Counted from the first letter of the stretch, positions 35,327-44,355 are shown. The stretch: 44,434 nt of DNA from Olavius sp. associated proteobacterium Delta 1 (GCA_902749685.1 CACVKW010000491.1:1-44434); one strand, 5' to 3'. Made by a program: numbers and translations. Notes: a model not told the origin generated them from the letters alone.

Positions 35327-35382
35327 ATCGTGCATGAAAATTAATGAGAATATGAAAACCTCCAACTCATGCAAAATTCGGG
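35322..35382 (-). repeat. 61-bp palindromic element, copy B
   Basis: Reverse-complement copy of 20825-20885 (6 of 61 mismatches). Ends are CCTGAATCGTGCATGA and its near complement. It overlaps the stop codon of the preceding gene. Confidence 0.75.
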
Positions 35383-35453
35383 TAATAAATAGCCGGATGT
35401 GGCAATAAATAGTATTGAAAAAATAAAATTCTCTCGCCCACTTTGTTCGAGCC

Positions 35454-35536
35454 CACAGAGCTATCAGAGATTAAAATACTCGGTCTGCTCCCACCCGGGG
35501 GCAGGGTCCTAGGGGCCGGAGGCTGCAGACTCTGTG
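35454..35536 (+). other. Possible structured RNA or leader
   Basis: CACAGAG (35454-35460) can pair with CTCTGTG (35530-35536), enclosing a strong inner stem CTGCTCCC / GGGGGCAG (35485-35504, one G-U pair). It lies in the 230-base untranslated gap before the DUF1330 gene. The base composition of this patch differs from the AT-rich surroundings. No known riboswitch class is recognised. Confidence 0.3.
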
Positions 35537-35611
35537 AGAGACTTAAATAGTACTGGTTTATTAGTCAAGTAGCTTTGTTTCTCCTTTAATATATCAAAAT
35601 GAGGCGGCACA

Positions 35612-35896
35612 ATGTCAGCATATCTCATCGGTCACATTACGGTAAAAAATCCCGATAAATGGAAGACTTACGTCGAGGGAGTTCAAAAATCACTGATGCC
35701 CTTTGAAGCCGAGGTCGTTTTCCGGGGCAAGCGCGCAACCGTTTTGGCCGGTGAGCATCCTCACGAAAACACAGTCGTCATTAAATTTCCCGACCAGCCG
35801 ACATTGCAGAGTTGGTATCATTCCGACGCCTATCAGGCTTTGATTTCGGTCCGGGACGAAGCCGCCGAGGTGGTAATTATCAGCTATGACGTTTGA
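35612..35896 (+). CDS. DUF1330-family protein
   Basis: A 94-residue dimeric ferredoxin-like (ABM/EthD-type) protein. The typical lines are SAYLIGHITVKNPDKWKTYV at the start, GEHPHENTVVIKFPDQPTLQ near 52 and SWYHSDAYQALISVR. No catalytic role is established for the family. GAGG precedes the ATG. It lies 53 bases ahead of a YajD-like gene on the same strand. Confidence 0.85.
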   Translation: MSAYLIGHITVKNPDKWKTYVEGVQKSLMPFEAEVVFRGKRATVLAGEHPHENTVVIKFPDQPTLQSWYHSDAYQALISVRDEAAEVVIISYDV

Positions 35897-35949
35897 GTCT
35901 TTGCGGCTTGTCTTTTGGATCCCATTAACATTCTTTCAATGAGGCGCAT

Positions 35950-36333
35950 ATGAAAACAACGAAAAACCGGTTGGATCAGGAAAATATGGACCGGATTGTC
36001 GCCGATGCTCGCCGCAGCCGCCATCAGCGTGAACAGGGGTATCGGGATCTGGCACTTAAGCTTTTCCCCTGGGTGTGTGGAAGGTGCGGGCGCGAATTTG
36101 AGGGCAAGAGGCTTCGTGAACTGACGGTCCATCACAAGGACCACAACCACGATAACAATCCGCCAGACGGGAGCAACTGGGAACTTCTCTGTATCTACTG
36201 TCACGACAACGAACACTCGCGTCATCTGGATCAGGAATGGTACGACTCAGGCGCGCCGGAAGGCGTGCAGCAGCCAACTGCAATTGATAGTCCTTTCGCC
36301 AATCTCAAAGACCTGATGAAAAATAAAAAGTAG
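35950..36333 (+). CDS. yajD: YajD-like HNH nuclease
   Basis: A 127-residue HNH endonuclease. The zinc cysteines are in VCGRCGREF (about residue 42) and ELLCIYCHDNEHSR (about 81-94), around the HNH core TVHHKDHNHDNNPPDGSNW (about 58-76). YajD-type proteins are small stand-alone HNH nucleases of unclear target. GAGG precedes the ATG. A half copy of the palindromic element (TGAATTTTGCACGAG) begins within a few bases of the stop. Confidence 0.85.
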   Translation: MKTTKNRLDQENMDRIVADARRSRHQREQGYRDLALKLFPWVCGRCGREFEGKRLRELTVHHKDHNHDNNPPDGSNWELLCIYCHDNEHSRHLDQEWYDSGAPEGVQQPTAIDSPFANLKDLMKNKK

Positions 36334-36422
36334 CTGAATTTTGCACGAGCCCACCAGAAGCGGATATTTTGGGGGATTTCATATTCTCTAATTTTCGCGA
36401 AATATTCGGGAATTAAATTGGG

Positions 36423-36743
36423 ATGAACATGCCGTCTCAAGGGACAAAACGATGGCCGGTGGCTGTTACGGCCGCCTTTTTTCTGGTTCTCATCGCAAGC
36501 TTCATGACCTGGGGCACCATCCGCTACCACTACACCTGGCAATTTATGGCCAACATGGAGCATCCGGGCCTGTGTAATCGCATTTTGACAGGTGACGATC
36601 TATCAGGTTTGAAGCTCGGCGCAACGCTCAATCAAACCGGCTCCGCCTGGAAGGCCGGATTCGACATCTTCGGTTTGTTCTTTCCTCATTGGCTCCTTGC
36701 GATCGTGGCGGTTTTTCTATTTGCATCTCTGCGCCGGCAATAA
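36423..36743 (+). CDS. Small membrane protein of unknown function
   Basis: A 106-residue protein with hydrophobic segments at about residues 12-32 (VAVTAAFFLVLIASFMTWG) and 82-102 (FFPHWLLAIVAVFLFASL), joined by a loop of about 45 residues that would face the periplasm. I do not recognise the family. The start is weakly supported: there is no clear Shine-Dalgarno and a second ATG lies two codons on. Confidence 0.5.
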   Translation: MNMPSQGTKRWPVAVTAAFFLVLIASFMTWGTIRYHYTWQFMANMEHPGLCNRILTGDDLSGLKLGATLNQTGSAWKAGFDIFGLFFPHWLLAIVAVFLFASLRRQ

Positions 36744-37054
36744 TTCTGGATACTGGCTGTACTAATTATGATTCTCTACTGTTAAGCAGCTATTCACATT
36801 ATTCAACCGGCCCCATCAACCGGTTCTATTTTCCCCGATTGCTGCAAAAGCACGGTACTACTTTTTTACTGCCCTTCGCCCTGTTGTTTATGCATCTTTA
36901 GGGATTTCACTGCACGGGGTGCACTGCTCGGAATTTAAACTGAAACTCTCATTGTGTAGTGGATACTCTGCGCTGCTTGTATTTAGCACGACAGTGGTTA
37001 CACTTCGATATAGGCAAAAAATTAAATGTGCGCAATCGGGGAGGTCATACCCAA
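36744..37054. other. Gap before the DUF255 gene
   Basis: No gene supported. It opens with ATTCTGGATACTGG, a word also present inside the MITE at 34370, so a repeat fragment may be buried here. The DUF255 promoter should lie in the right half. Confidence 0.4.
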
Positions 37055-39292
37055 ATGATTATTCACAATCGAATTAAACCAACGACAATCCTGGTTTCCA
37101 TCATTGCAATTACCCTAATGGGGGCAACGCTGCTATTTCCTGCCGGTAATTTTGCCTCATCCGATAGCGCAAAGCAAATATCATCGAATCAAAGTGTTAA
37201 ACACAACCGCCTGATTTACGAATCCAGCCCCTATCTCCTGCAGCATGCCACCAATCCGATTGACTGGTTTCCCTGGGGCACTGAAGCATTCGATAAAGCC
37301 AAGCGGGAAGACAAACCTGTTTTTCTGTCCATTGGATACTCTACCTGCCATTGGTGCCATGTCATGGAGCACGAGTCATTTTCAGATCCCGAAGTCGCTG
37401 AACTGTTGAACCGCAGCTTTATCAGCATTAAAGTTGACCGTGAAGAACGCCCCGATATCGACCAGGTATACATGACCGTAGTTCAGGCTATGACAGGCAG
37501 CGGCGGCTGGCCCATGACGATTCTGATGACCCCGGATAAAGAGCCCTTCTATGCCGGCACCTATTTTCCCAAAGATGACCGCTGGGGCCGCCCGGGATTA
37601 ATGCAATTGTTGCCGCAGATTGCCGATGTATGGCAAAACAATCGCCAGAAAGTCCTGAGCAGTGCTGACGAGATCGTCCGGTATGTGAAACGATTAAATA
37701 AAAGTCAACCCGGCACTGGTCTTGATCGCCGGATCCTGGATCAGGCTTATCAAGCTTTAGCTGAACGGTATGATCCCGAGTATGGCGGTTTTGGCAAATC
37801 TCCTAAGTTTCCTTCTCCTCATCAATTGAATTTTTTGCTGAGACGCTACCACCACACTCAAAATAAACAGGCCCTGGCGATGGTTGAAAAGACCTTGATC
37901 CAAATGCGCCTGGGCGGCATTTATGATCAGATCGGTTTCGGTTTTCACCGGTATTCAACCGACGCCCAATGGCTGGTGCCGCATTTTGAAAAGATGCTCT
38001 ATGATCAGGCAATGCTGATTATGGCCTATACCGAAGCCTACCAGGCAACCGGCAACGCCTTCTACGCCGGCGTGGCCGAAGAAATTATCACTTATGTCCT
38101 GCGGGATATGACCGCTGCGCAGGGCGGATTTTTAAGTGCTGAAGATGCCGACAGTGAAGGGGTTGAAGGAAAATTTTATTTGTGGACCGTTCAAGATATA
38201 AAGAACACACTGGGTCAAAAAGATGCCGAATTATTTATCAAGGCATTTAATGTAAAAGATAGCGGCAATTTTCAGGAGGCCGGCCCCGGTACTAATATTG
38301 ATGAAAACATTTTGCACTTAAAAAAACCGCTGCCGGAGTTGGCTAAAGAGCTTGATATTGCCGAAACGCAGCTGCGCAAAAGCTTGGAGGTCGGCGGCCG
38401 GAAAATATTTCATGAGCGCGAAAAGCGAATTCATCCGTTTAAGGATGATAAGGTTCTCACGGACTGGAATGGGTTGATGATCGCCGCCCTGGCCCAGGCC
38501 GGCAACGTACTGGATAACCGGCAATACACTAAAGCCGCACGCAAGGCTGCCGACTTTATCCTGCAAAACCTCACCCAAGACAACGGTCGACTGTTAAAGC
38601 GCTATCGCAAGGGCAAGGCTGGTTTACCCGCTCATATAAATGATTACGCTTTTATGGTCTGGGGTCTGATCGAGCTTTACCAGGCAACATATGAATTAAA
38701 ATATTTAAAAGATGCCATCGCGCTAAATGACCACATGCTCTCACACTTCTGGGACAAGCAAAACGGCGGTCTGTATATGACCGCCGATGACAGTGAGAAA
38801 CTTTTGATTCGCAGTAAGGAAATCTATGATGGGGCAATCCCGTCCGGCAATTCCGTGGCCACCATGAACCTGCTGCGCCTGTCCGCTATGACTGCAAATA
38901 AGGAATATGCAACCCGGGCAGAAAGTATCCTTACCGCGCACTCCATCCGGGTCAAGCAGTATCCTGCCGGGCATACCCAGCTGATGTCGGCCCTGGAATT
39001 TGCATTAAACCCAAGTTACGAAGTCGTCATCGTCGGCAACCACCAAAAACAGGATACACTTGCGATGCTGGCAGCCCTGCGAGAACCCTTTATCCCCCAG
39101 AAAGTGGTTCTCTTTCGCACGGAAGAGCCGGATGCCGCAGCCGATATCGCTGACATTGCCCCCTTTACCCGCTCGATGGTAACCAGAAACGGGCTGGCAA
39201 CCGCCTATGTCTGCCAAAATTTTGCCTGCAGGCTACCGACAACCAGCATCGACCAAATGCTGAAGAGCCTTCGGCAGGACATCGGTGGTTGA
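37055..39292 (+). CDS. Exported DUF255/YyaL thioredoxin-fold protein
   Basis: A 745-residue protein with an N-terminal membrane/signal segment ([19 protein letters not shown], about residues 10-28), a thioredoxin-like DUF255 domain ([16 protein letters not shown] near 65; Cys pair in [15 protein letters not shown] near 93) and a long alpha/alpha-barrel region like N-acylglucosamine epimerases/glycosidases. I start at ATG 37055 because GGGGAGG lies about 10 bases upstream. Relatives (YyaL, human SPATA20) are usually cytosolic; the export signal here is notable. Its last 122 bases recur twice downstream. Confidence 0.85.
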   Translation: MIIHNRIKPTTILVSIIAITLMGATLLFPAGNFASSDSAKQISSNQSVKHNRLIYESSPYLLQHATNPIDWFPWGTEAFDKAKREDKPVFLSIGYSTCHWCHVMEHESFSDPEVAELLNRSFISIKVDREERPDIDQVYMTVVQAMTGSGGWPMTILMTPDKEPFYAGTYFPKDDRWGRPGLMQLLPQIADVWQNNRQKVLSSADEIVRYVKRLNKSQPGTGLDRRILDQAYQALAERYDPEYGGFGKSPKFPSPHQLNFLLRRYHHTQNKQALAMVEKTLIQMRLGGIYDQIGFGFHRYSTDAQWLVPHFEKMLYDQAMLIMAYTEAYQATGNAFYAGVAEEIITYVLRDMTAAQGGFLSAEDADSEGVEGKFYLWTVQDIKNTLGQKDAELFIKAFNVKDSGNFQEAGPGTNIDENILHLKKPLPELAKELDIAETQLRKSLEVGGRKIFHEREKRIHPFKDDKVLTDWNGLMIAALAQAGNVLDNRQYTKAARKAADFILQNLTQDNGRLLKRYRKGKAGLPAHINDYAFMVWGLIELYQATYELKYLKDAIALNDHMLSHFWDKQNGGLYMTADDSEKLLIRSKEIYDGAIPSGNSVATMNLLRLSAMTANKEYATRAESILTAHSIRVKQYPAGHTQLMSALEFALNPSYEVVIVGNHQKQDTLAMLAALREPFIPQKVVLFRTEEPDAAADIADIAPFTRSMVTRNGLATAYVCQNFACRLPTTSIDQMLKSLRQDIGG
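39171..39292 (+). repeat. DUF255 gene 3' end, copy 1 (native)
   Basis: The segment from [19 protein letters not shown] to the stop, 122 bases. It aligns without gaps to 40623-40744 and 42097-42218, roughly 80-85% identical by eye. The shared block begins abruptly at TCGATGGTAACC/TCAATGGTAACC in all three. Confidence 0.85.
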
Positions 39293-39306
39293 TTGGCTAA
39301 ATATTA

Positions 39307-39333
39307 CCCCAATTAAGTGAAACTCAATTGGGG
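39307..39333 (+). terminator. Hairpin after the DUF255 gene
   Basis: CCCCAATT (39307-39314) and AATTGGGG (39326-39333) form a perfect 8-bp stem with an 11-base loop, followed by TTACATATTTTATTTTT, a loose T-rich tail. Placed 14 bases after the stop it probably ends the DUF255 transcript. Confidence 0.6.
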
Positions 39334-39364
39334 TTACATATTTTATTTTTATTACGACAATAAA

Positions 39365-39577
39365 ATGGATTTTCAACAAATTAGCGGCCGAGTCGTTTCC
39401 TACGAATATCCTTTTGTCAAAATTGAAACCAAAGGATTAATACGCATCATCAACTGCTCATCAAACTTCTTTATCGATGCTATATCGCGGAATCAATACG
39501 ATGAGATAAAAGAGCTGGTATTGGAAAAAGATAGTAAGATTGAGTCGGCACTTGTTCGCCGAGATCAATCGGTTTAA
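39365..39577 (+). CDS. Small hypothetical protein
   Basis: A 70-residue frame from ATG 39365: MDFQQISGRVVSYEYPFVKI onward, with mixed hydrophobic and charged residues as in a real small beta-strand-rich protein. An upstream in-frame ATG would add 16 aromatic-rich residues coded by the terminator region, which is unlikely. No Shine-Dalgarno is clear and I recognise no family. It lies in the first cassette after the DUF255 gene. Confidence 0.4.
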   Translation: MDFQQISGRVVSYEYPFVKIETKGLIRIINCSSNFFIDAISRNQYDEIKELVLEKDSKIESALVRRDQSV

Positions 39578-39974
39578 GTTGGCTTATTTTCAGTATACAG
39601 CGGGTGGTAGCAGTGACTGTATTATTTTAAAACCGGAACACCATTTTATTTCATCAGATCTGCCGCATCTTTTAAATGTAGCACCGTACAGTCGTCAACA
39701 TGGTAGATCTTTTGCCCGCCATCCACAAACAACAATGTAAATTTCCCTTCTTATCTTGAAACACAAACTTCAACCTGGATTACATATAGATTATTCCCTG
39801 ACAGATTATCTGTCTGTAGATAATCTTAAGGTGCTGATGATCTTCCCAACCGGTGAGTATTTCGCTAAAGCGTGGTGAGAAGATCGCCAAAGCCGAGCAG
39901 CTATAGCTTGTTGAGGACTATAAAGTTATAATTTTAGTTTTTGAGTTTCGTTTATATAATCTGTTTTATAGTGC
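39578..39974. other. Gap in the first cassette, with an operator-like palindrome
   Basis: No gene supported. At 39804-39825 GATTATCT and AGATAATC face each other over a 6-base spacer, the same palindrome as in the promoter of the ATPase gene at 42311. It may be the remnant of a lost copy of that gene's promoter. Confidence 0.5.
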
Positions 39975-40554
39975 CTAAATGAGTTTATAGTCCCTTTTCT
40001 GAACTACTTTTTCACCTCGTTTGACCGATAGGGTCACGGCCGAAGCTGAGATTTTTAGCTTTCTTGAAAGCTCCGCCATGCTGATTTCTAATTCCCGTGC
40101 CGCCCAATAACATAATAGACTTCTGGCCTGAAAAAGAATACTCGTCCAATGCTGCCATACTTTTTACGATATTAGCCCGCAACGGATTCAGATGGATGTA
40201 ACGAACCAGTTCCATCAGGTAAGAATCCTCCTGGCATAAAATTGATTTATATCGATTCTGGAAGAGGTGGCCATGGCGGCGGTGACGACGGTTATAGGTG
40301 ACGGCATATCCGGTCAGAAGCCTTAGCATGACATTGGACATCGGTGCCCGGCCGGTCTTCAGCAATAAGTGAAAATGGTTTGGAATCAGGGCCCAGGCGT
40401 AACAGCGCGTGTTCGTCTCTTTTAGAATATTTCCAAGTCGGCAGATAAAATCACACCGGTCTGCATTATCTTGAAAGATCCGCTGCCGGTCAAGGCCCCG
40501 CGCTATTATGTGATGCAAGGCTCCGGGAGCATCTATCCTTGATTTTCTTGGCAT
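39975..40554 (-). pseudogene. REP-associated tyrosine transposase (RAYT), frameshifted
   Basis: The N-terminal frame (40554 leftward) is a Y1/HUH transposase: MPRKSRIDAPGALHHIIARG, the HUH motif PNHFHLLLKTG and the catalytic-Tyr segment LVRYIHLNPLRANIV. Past SFSGQKSIM the frame becomes nonsense, but another frame from about 40115 reads ARELEISMAELSRKLKISAS then AVTLSVKRGEK and stops at TAG 39977-39975, which is the C-terminal helix-turn-helix tail of RAYTs. A deletion with frameshift has removed the middle. RAYTs move or maintain short palindromic REP sequences. Confidence 0.8.
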
Positions 40555-40622
40555 AAGGCATCTTTACCACAGAGCTATATCATCATAAACTAAAAAACTA
40601 AAGGACGTCCCTCAAGTTTCCC

Positions 40623-40744
40623 GGTCAATGGTAACCAGAAACGGACAGGCCACCGCCTATGTCTGCCAGCACTTCGCCTGCCGCCTGCCCACAACCAGCA
40701 TCGAACAGATGTTAAAAAACCTCAGTCAGGATATCGGCAGCTAA
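40623..40744 (+). pseudogene. DUF255 gene 3' end, copy 2
   Basis: Encodes SMVTRNGQATAYVCQHFACR through LSQDIGS and a TAA, the same 40 codons as the native end. No upstream part of the gene is present; the sequence before it belongs to the RAYT insertion. Confidence 0.85.
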
Positions 40745-40866
40745 ATGGTTAAATGGTTGATTAAGTTGATGGGTTGATGGGTTGAATAAATGATCTTTTT
40801 CAAATGGCATTCTTTTATTTTATCAACTTGCGACCTTCTGGTTATAAGACCGAAGTATCAACACCT
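40745..40866. repeat. Low-complexity TTGATGGG repeats
   Basis: Short direct repeats of ATGGTT and GTTGATGG / GGGTTGATGG follow copy 2 (about 40745-40785). No gene. Function unknown. Confidence 0.4.
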
Positions 40867-42015
40867 CTACTCCAGAACACCACCATCCCACAAACTCTGC
40901 AAAAAATCCCTGACAGGTAGTACATGCACATCATCCCAAAGTGCAGCTCTGTCGCCGAGGTAGACTCCGTAGCGTTTGATCAACCGCTTTCCCAGTTCCG
41001 ACTGCATGCGGTGCAAACCTCGACTAAATCGTTTCTCCCACCGAGCAGAGGCCTTGAACTCGGCGGCAACAAATCCCATGGACGTCTCGCAGAGGAAGTC
41101 GACCTCAACGCCGTCATAGTTTCGCCAGAAATGAATCCGATAGTGGCGCTTCGAATAGGCCAGAAAAGAACGGATTTCATTGAACATGAGAGTCTCAAGC
41201 AAAGGACCGCTCTCCTCTTGCGTTGGTGGGTATGCGATCCTTCCAGAAAGAGCGCGCGCGACGCCGGAGTCAAAAAGATAGAACTTCGGGTGCTGGACTT
41301 GCTTGGTTCGACGCTTTAACTTCCATGGCTCGATCCAGTAGCCGATCAGGGTGTCGACCAGGACGCTGAAGTAGTTCTGCACCGTTTGGCGGCTGACAGC
41401 GGCGTCGCGGGCAATGCCGGCTACATTGGTCACCTGGCCGTTCTGCCTGGCGGCAACCTCCAGGAATCTTGAAAAATGGCCGATATTTCGGGTCAGAGCT
41501 TCGGCCTTGATCTCCTCCTGCAAGTAGGTCTCCGCATAGGTCGTCAGGTATGATACTGGGTCTCCGCCAAGAACTGCCATGGGAAGAGTGCCGTTCACGA
41601 TCGCCTTGGAAACCGAGAAATCAGATCCCAATTCTGCAGACACAAAGGGGAACAGCTGCATGACGATCGCTCGGCCGGCGAGCAGGTTCGTACCGCCGCG
41701 GCGTAACTTGCGCGCGCTGGAACCTGACAGAATAAAACGCAGCCTTTTGTTCTCAATCAGCCGGTGTACTTCATCAAGGAGCGCGGGAACTTTCTGGATC
41801 TCATCGATGACGATCCAGCGTTCCGCTGGCACGGACTCCACCTCGCGGTAAAGGGATTCAGGCTCCCTGGAGAGTCTCAGTGATTCGGAAGTATTCAAAA
41901 GATCATAGATAACGGAATCTTTGAAGTGGTGGTGGATCCAGGTCGACTTTCCTGTGCCCCGTGGACCGAAAAGCAGGATCGATTGATCGGGTTGTTGAAG
42001 TAATCTTGTAATCAT
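40867..42015 (-). CDS. AAA-type ATPase with C-terminal nuclease-like domain (DUF4143 type)
   Basis: A 382-residue protein from ATG 42015 (a further in-frame ATG lies three codons upstream; the rest of the longer open frame reads through the repeat copy 3 and is spurious). Walker A LLFGPRGTGKST, Walker B RWIVIDEIQ and sensor FILSGSSARKL are clear in the first 120 residues; a winged-helix part follows; the end has VDFLCETSMGFVAAEFKAS, a D-x(n)-E-x-K pattern of PD-(D/E)XK nucleases. Such genes are often found on mobile or defence islands; their role is not established. Confidence 0.8.
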   Translation of the reverse strand: MITRLLQQPDQSILLFGPRGTGKSTWIHHHFKDSVIYDLLNTSESLRLSREPESLYREVESVPAERWIVIDEIQKVPALLDEVHRLIENKRLRFILSGSSARKLRRGGTNLLAGRAIVMQLFPFVSAELGSDFSVSKAIVNGTLPMAVLGGDPVSYLTTYAETYLQEEIKAEALTRNIGHFSRFLEVAARQNGQVTNVAGIARDAAVSRQTVQNYFSVLVDTLIGYWIEPWKLKRRTKQVQHPKFYLFDSGVARALSGRIAYPPTQEESGPLLETLMFNEIRSFLAYSKRHYRIHFWRNYDGVEVDFLCETSMGFVAAEFKASARWEKRFSRGLHRMQSELGKRLIKRYGVYLGDRAALWDDVHVLPVRDFLQSLWDGGVLE

Positions 42016-42096
42016 AGTTGGCATTTTTACCGAAATTTTGCCATGTGTCAAGGCATATTTTCCCGTATAGACATCCAATATAGTGCTTTCCATCCA

Positions 42097-42218
42097 GGTC
42101 AATGGTAACCAGAAACGGACAGGCCACCGCCTACGTCTGCCAGAATTTTGCCTGCCGCCTGCCAACTACCATTATCGATCAGATGCTGAAGAACATCAGG
42201 CAGAACCTTGGTAGCTGA
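42097..42218 (+). pseudogene. DUF255 gene 3' end, copy 3
   Basis: Encodes [20 protein letters not shown] through IRQNLGS and a TGA at 42216-42218. It begins at the same base as copy 2 and is closer to copy 2 than to the native end over its first 45 bases. It lies upstream of the ATPase on the other strand. Confidence 0.85.
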
Positions 42219-42251
42219 AAGGATAAATTTCGATTTAACATCATAACCCAT

Positions 42252-42303
42252 ATTATCTGTTCATAGATAATCTCTTGACAAATTATCTTTAGACAGATAA
42301 GCT
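42252..42303 (+). promoter_or_regulatory. Promoter with two tandem TTATCT-N6-AGATAA palindromes
   Basis: Palindrome 1 is ATTATCT/AGATAAT (42252-42271) and palindrome 2 is TTATCT/AGATAA (42283-42300), both with a 6-base spacer. A consensus TTGACA at 42275-42280 lies between them, and TAAGCT at 42298-42303 is a possible -10 after 17 bases. The second palindrome fills the space between the boxes, as expected for a repressor site. The predicted transcription start is at or near the ATG at 42311, with no Shine-Dalgarno, so the message may be leaderless. Confidence 0.6.
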
Positions 42304-42310
42304 TGTGGCT

Positions 42311-43660
42311 ATGATAAAATTTTACGGTCGAGAAAAGGAACTTTCTGTCATTGAAAGCTGGTTTAAGGCCGCCCAAAAAGGGACTCTCTTCACGGCGATA
42401 ATCGGTCGCAGACGAATCGGCAAAACCCGCCTGTGGATAGAGGCCACCCAAAAAAGGAAAGGCGGTCTTTATCTATTCTGCTTGCCCGGTCAAATATATA
42501 GGACTTTTGAACAGGTCGAAGCTCAGCTTTATGAATTGGGATTTACATCGGTGCCCCGGAATTTGACCCAATTTTTTAAAGCGGTCGATTTGATTCTCTC
42601 TAAAGGCAAAAATGTTTCAATATTTTTTGACGAGATTCAGAATCTTTTTCTTGATAAAAAAGATGAATTGGCCCTTTTCCAATATTATATCGACAGTTTT
42701 AAACGAAAACGGTATCCATGCATGGTTGTTTTTTGTGGTTCCGTTAAAACCCTGCTGCACAGGATTTTATTTGAGGAGCACTCACCGCTATATGGGAGAC
42801 TCGATCAAAGGATTCAACTGAAGCCTCTTGGTTTCTATACTCTCAGGCAATTGTTTTATGACCATAATGTAAACAAACCGGAACAGCATCTTCGGTTGTT
42901 CAGTATGTTCGGTACCAATCCTCGATTTTATGAAATATTGGTACAGTTTAATCTCCTTAGATCTAACACAAATAAAATCCTCGAGAAAGGCTGGTTGGGT
43001 CTCACAGGTCTTTTTAGTGATGAACTTAATAAAATGCTGCTGCCGGAATTAAAAAAGTCGTCTCATGTTTATACAGGCATCCTGTCGGCAATGGCAAAAG
43101 GAATTCAGGACGCAAATGAGATAGCCAGCCATGCCGGTATCCATACAACCTCTTTGGCTAATTATTTGCCATATTTATTGAATGATCTAGAATTGGTGGA
43201 CAAAGAGATTCAGGTTACAGAAAAGCCGAACTCGAAACTTTCTCGTTACCTGATTAACGATCCATTTATACTTTTTTGGTATCGCTACGTGCAAAAAAAT
43301 TTGGCCCTCCTGGAAATGAGACAAACCAGTAGTGTGCTTCGAAGGATTGGGGATGATCTTCCGAACCTTGAAGGAAGAGTATTGGAGATGATTTTCAGGG
43401 AAAAAATCCTCGCTCAGCCACCCATCGAATTTGATGTTGCGGGATCGGTCTTTAAAAATCGGGAGGGTATAGAAATCGACTTTTTGCTGGCCTCACAGAA
43501 AGCGAATCACATTCACGCTTATGAGATAAAAAGAGGCAAGGTTAATCGTGACACAGAGTTAAATCGATTAATCAGCAAGACAGCCCGACTTACCTTCAAA
43601 TCCATAAAACTTCATAATCCACAAATAACCGGTGAACTCTTAAATACGCAAGATATATAA
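42311..43660 (+). CDS. Archaeal-type ATPase with C-terminal nuclease-like domain (DUF234 type)
   Basis: A 449-residue protein. Start MIKFYGREKELSVIESWF, Walker A IIGRRRIGKTRLW (about residues 35-47), Walker B VSIFFDEIQNLF (about 101-112), a winged-helix region (GIHTTSLANYLPYLLNDLEL near 275) and a C-terminal DUF234-like end with GIEIDFLLASQ and HAYEIKRGK, a D-x(n)-E-x-K nuclease pattern. I prefer ATG 42311 to the GTG two codons upstream. It is a different family member from the neighbouring ATPase. Role unknown; two palindromic operators suggest tight control. Confidence 0.85.
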   Translation: MIKFYGREKELSVIESWFKAAQKGTLFTAIIGRRRIGKTRLWIEATQKRKGGLYLFCLPGQIYRTFEQVEAQLYELGFTSVPRNLTQFFKAVDLILSKGKNVSIFFDEIQNLFLDKKDELALFQYYIDSFKRKRYPCMVVFCGSVKTLLHRILFEEHSPLYGRLDQRIQLKPLGFYTLRQLFYDHNVNKPEQHLRLFSMFGTNPRFYEILVQFNLLRSNTNKILEKGWLGLTGLFSDELNKMLLPELKKSSHVYTGILSAMAKGIQDANEIASHAGIHTTSLANYLPYLLNDLELVDKEIQVTEKPNSKLSRYLINDPFILFWYRYVQKNLALLEMRQTSSVLRRIGDDLPNLEGRVLEMIFREKILAQPPIEFDVAGSVFKNREGIEIDFLLASQKANHIHAYEIKRGKVNRDTELNRLISKTARLTFKSIKLHNPQITGELLNTQDI

Positions 43661-44355
43661 GCCTATATCCGCCTAAAATACTGTATTCAGAATTAGCCGC
43701 TGAGGCGAAGACGATTGCGTGTACAGGTTTATCATAGTTTCAGGCTACCGGCTATTTTTGGAATTTATCATTAACTATTTCAGGGTTCGCGATGTTTTTT
43801 TCGTCATGCCCGTGCAGATGAGCATCCAGCATCGGCCTGGAAGATGTTGAAGAATATGAAGCCGGATATTGTTAGCTGAATATTATTCACTATTCAAGCC
43901 CCGACCCCGTATCTTAGTTCTAGGCTGGCACCAAGATGTTTTCCCCTTTAATGCGCCTTTTCAGATGTGATGTAAAGTTCCTGGGGTATCCAACCTAGTT
44001 CGACGCGACATTTCGTCTCCTGAAATTTTATGTAGCCATCCATATACCACCGCAGGTTTAATTTGCCAACAACGTCCCGTTATTTTCTACTTGCTTTCCC
44101 CTAAATTGGGGACCCCTTTGTTTACCTATTTCATTTCAAATATGGGAAGTACTGGACTACTTACTGCTGCTATAATTATTGACAAAAAACAAATCAAAAA
44201 CAATAATCCAATTATTATCATGTTTCTTTTGCTTTTTATCGATGGTAAGTATACACTGTTTGGTCTATCTCTGTGGGGAGCAATCTGTTTAAATAAAATC
44301 TTCCCAAATTGAAAAAGAATAATAACATATATAATGAATCACTCTTGTCCAAAAA
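43661..44355. other. Gene-poor stretch
   Basis: No supported gene. TTAGCCGCTGAGGCGAAGACGATTG split as TTAGCCGCTGAGG and CGAAGACGATTG (about 43695-43719) resembles a piece inside the MITE near 34330, and an ATCCAGCATC word is at 43823-43833, so decayed MITE-like material is likely. A hydrophobic frame of 57 residues (ATG 44142 to 44312) has no Shine-Dalgarno and I do not call it. Confidence 0.45.

Noticed and set aside
40745..40785. CRISPR-like short repeats
   Set aside because: The repeats are 6-10 bases, irregular and without spacers; no array was found anywhere in the window.
44142..44312. 57-residue hydrophobic frame
   Set aside because: No Shine-Dalgarno, AT-driven composition, no family resemblance.
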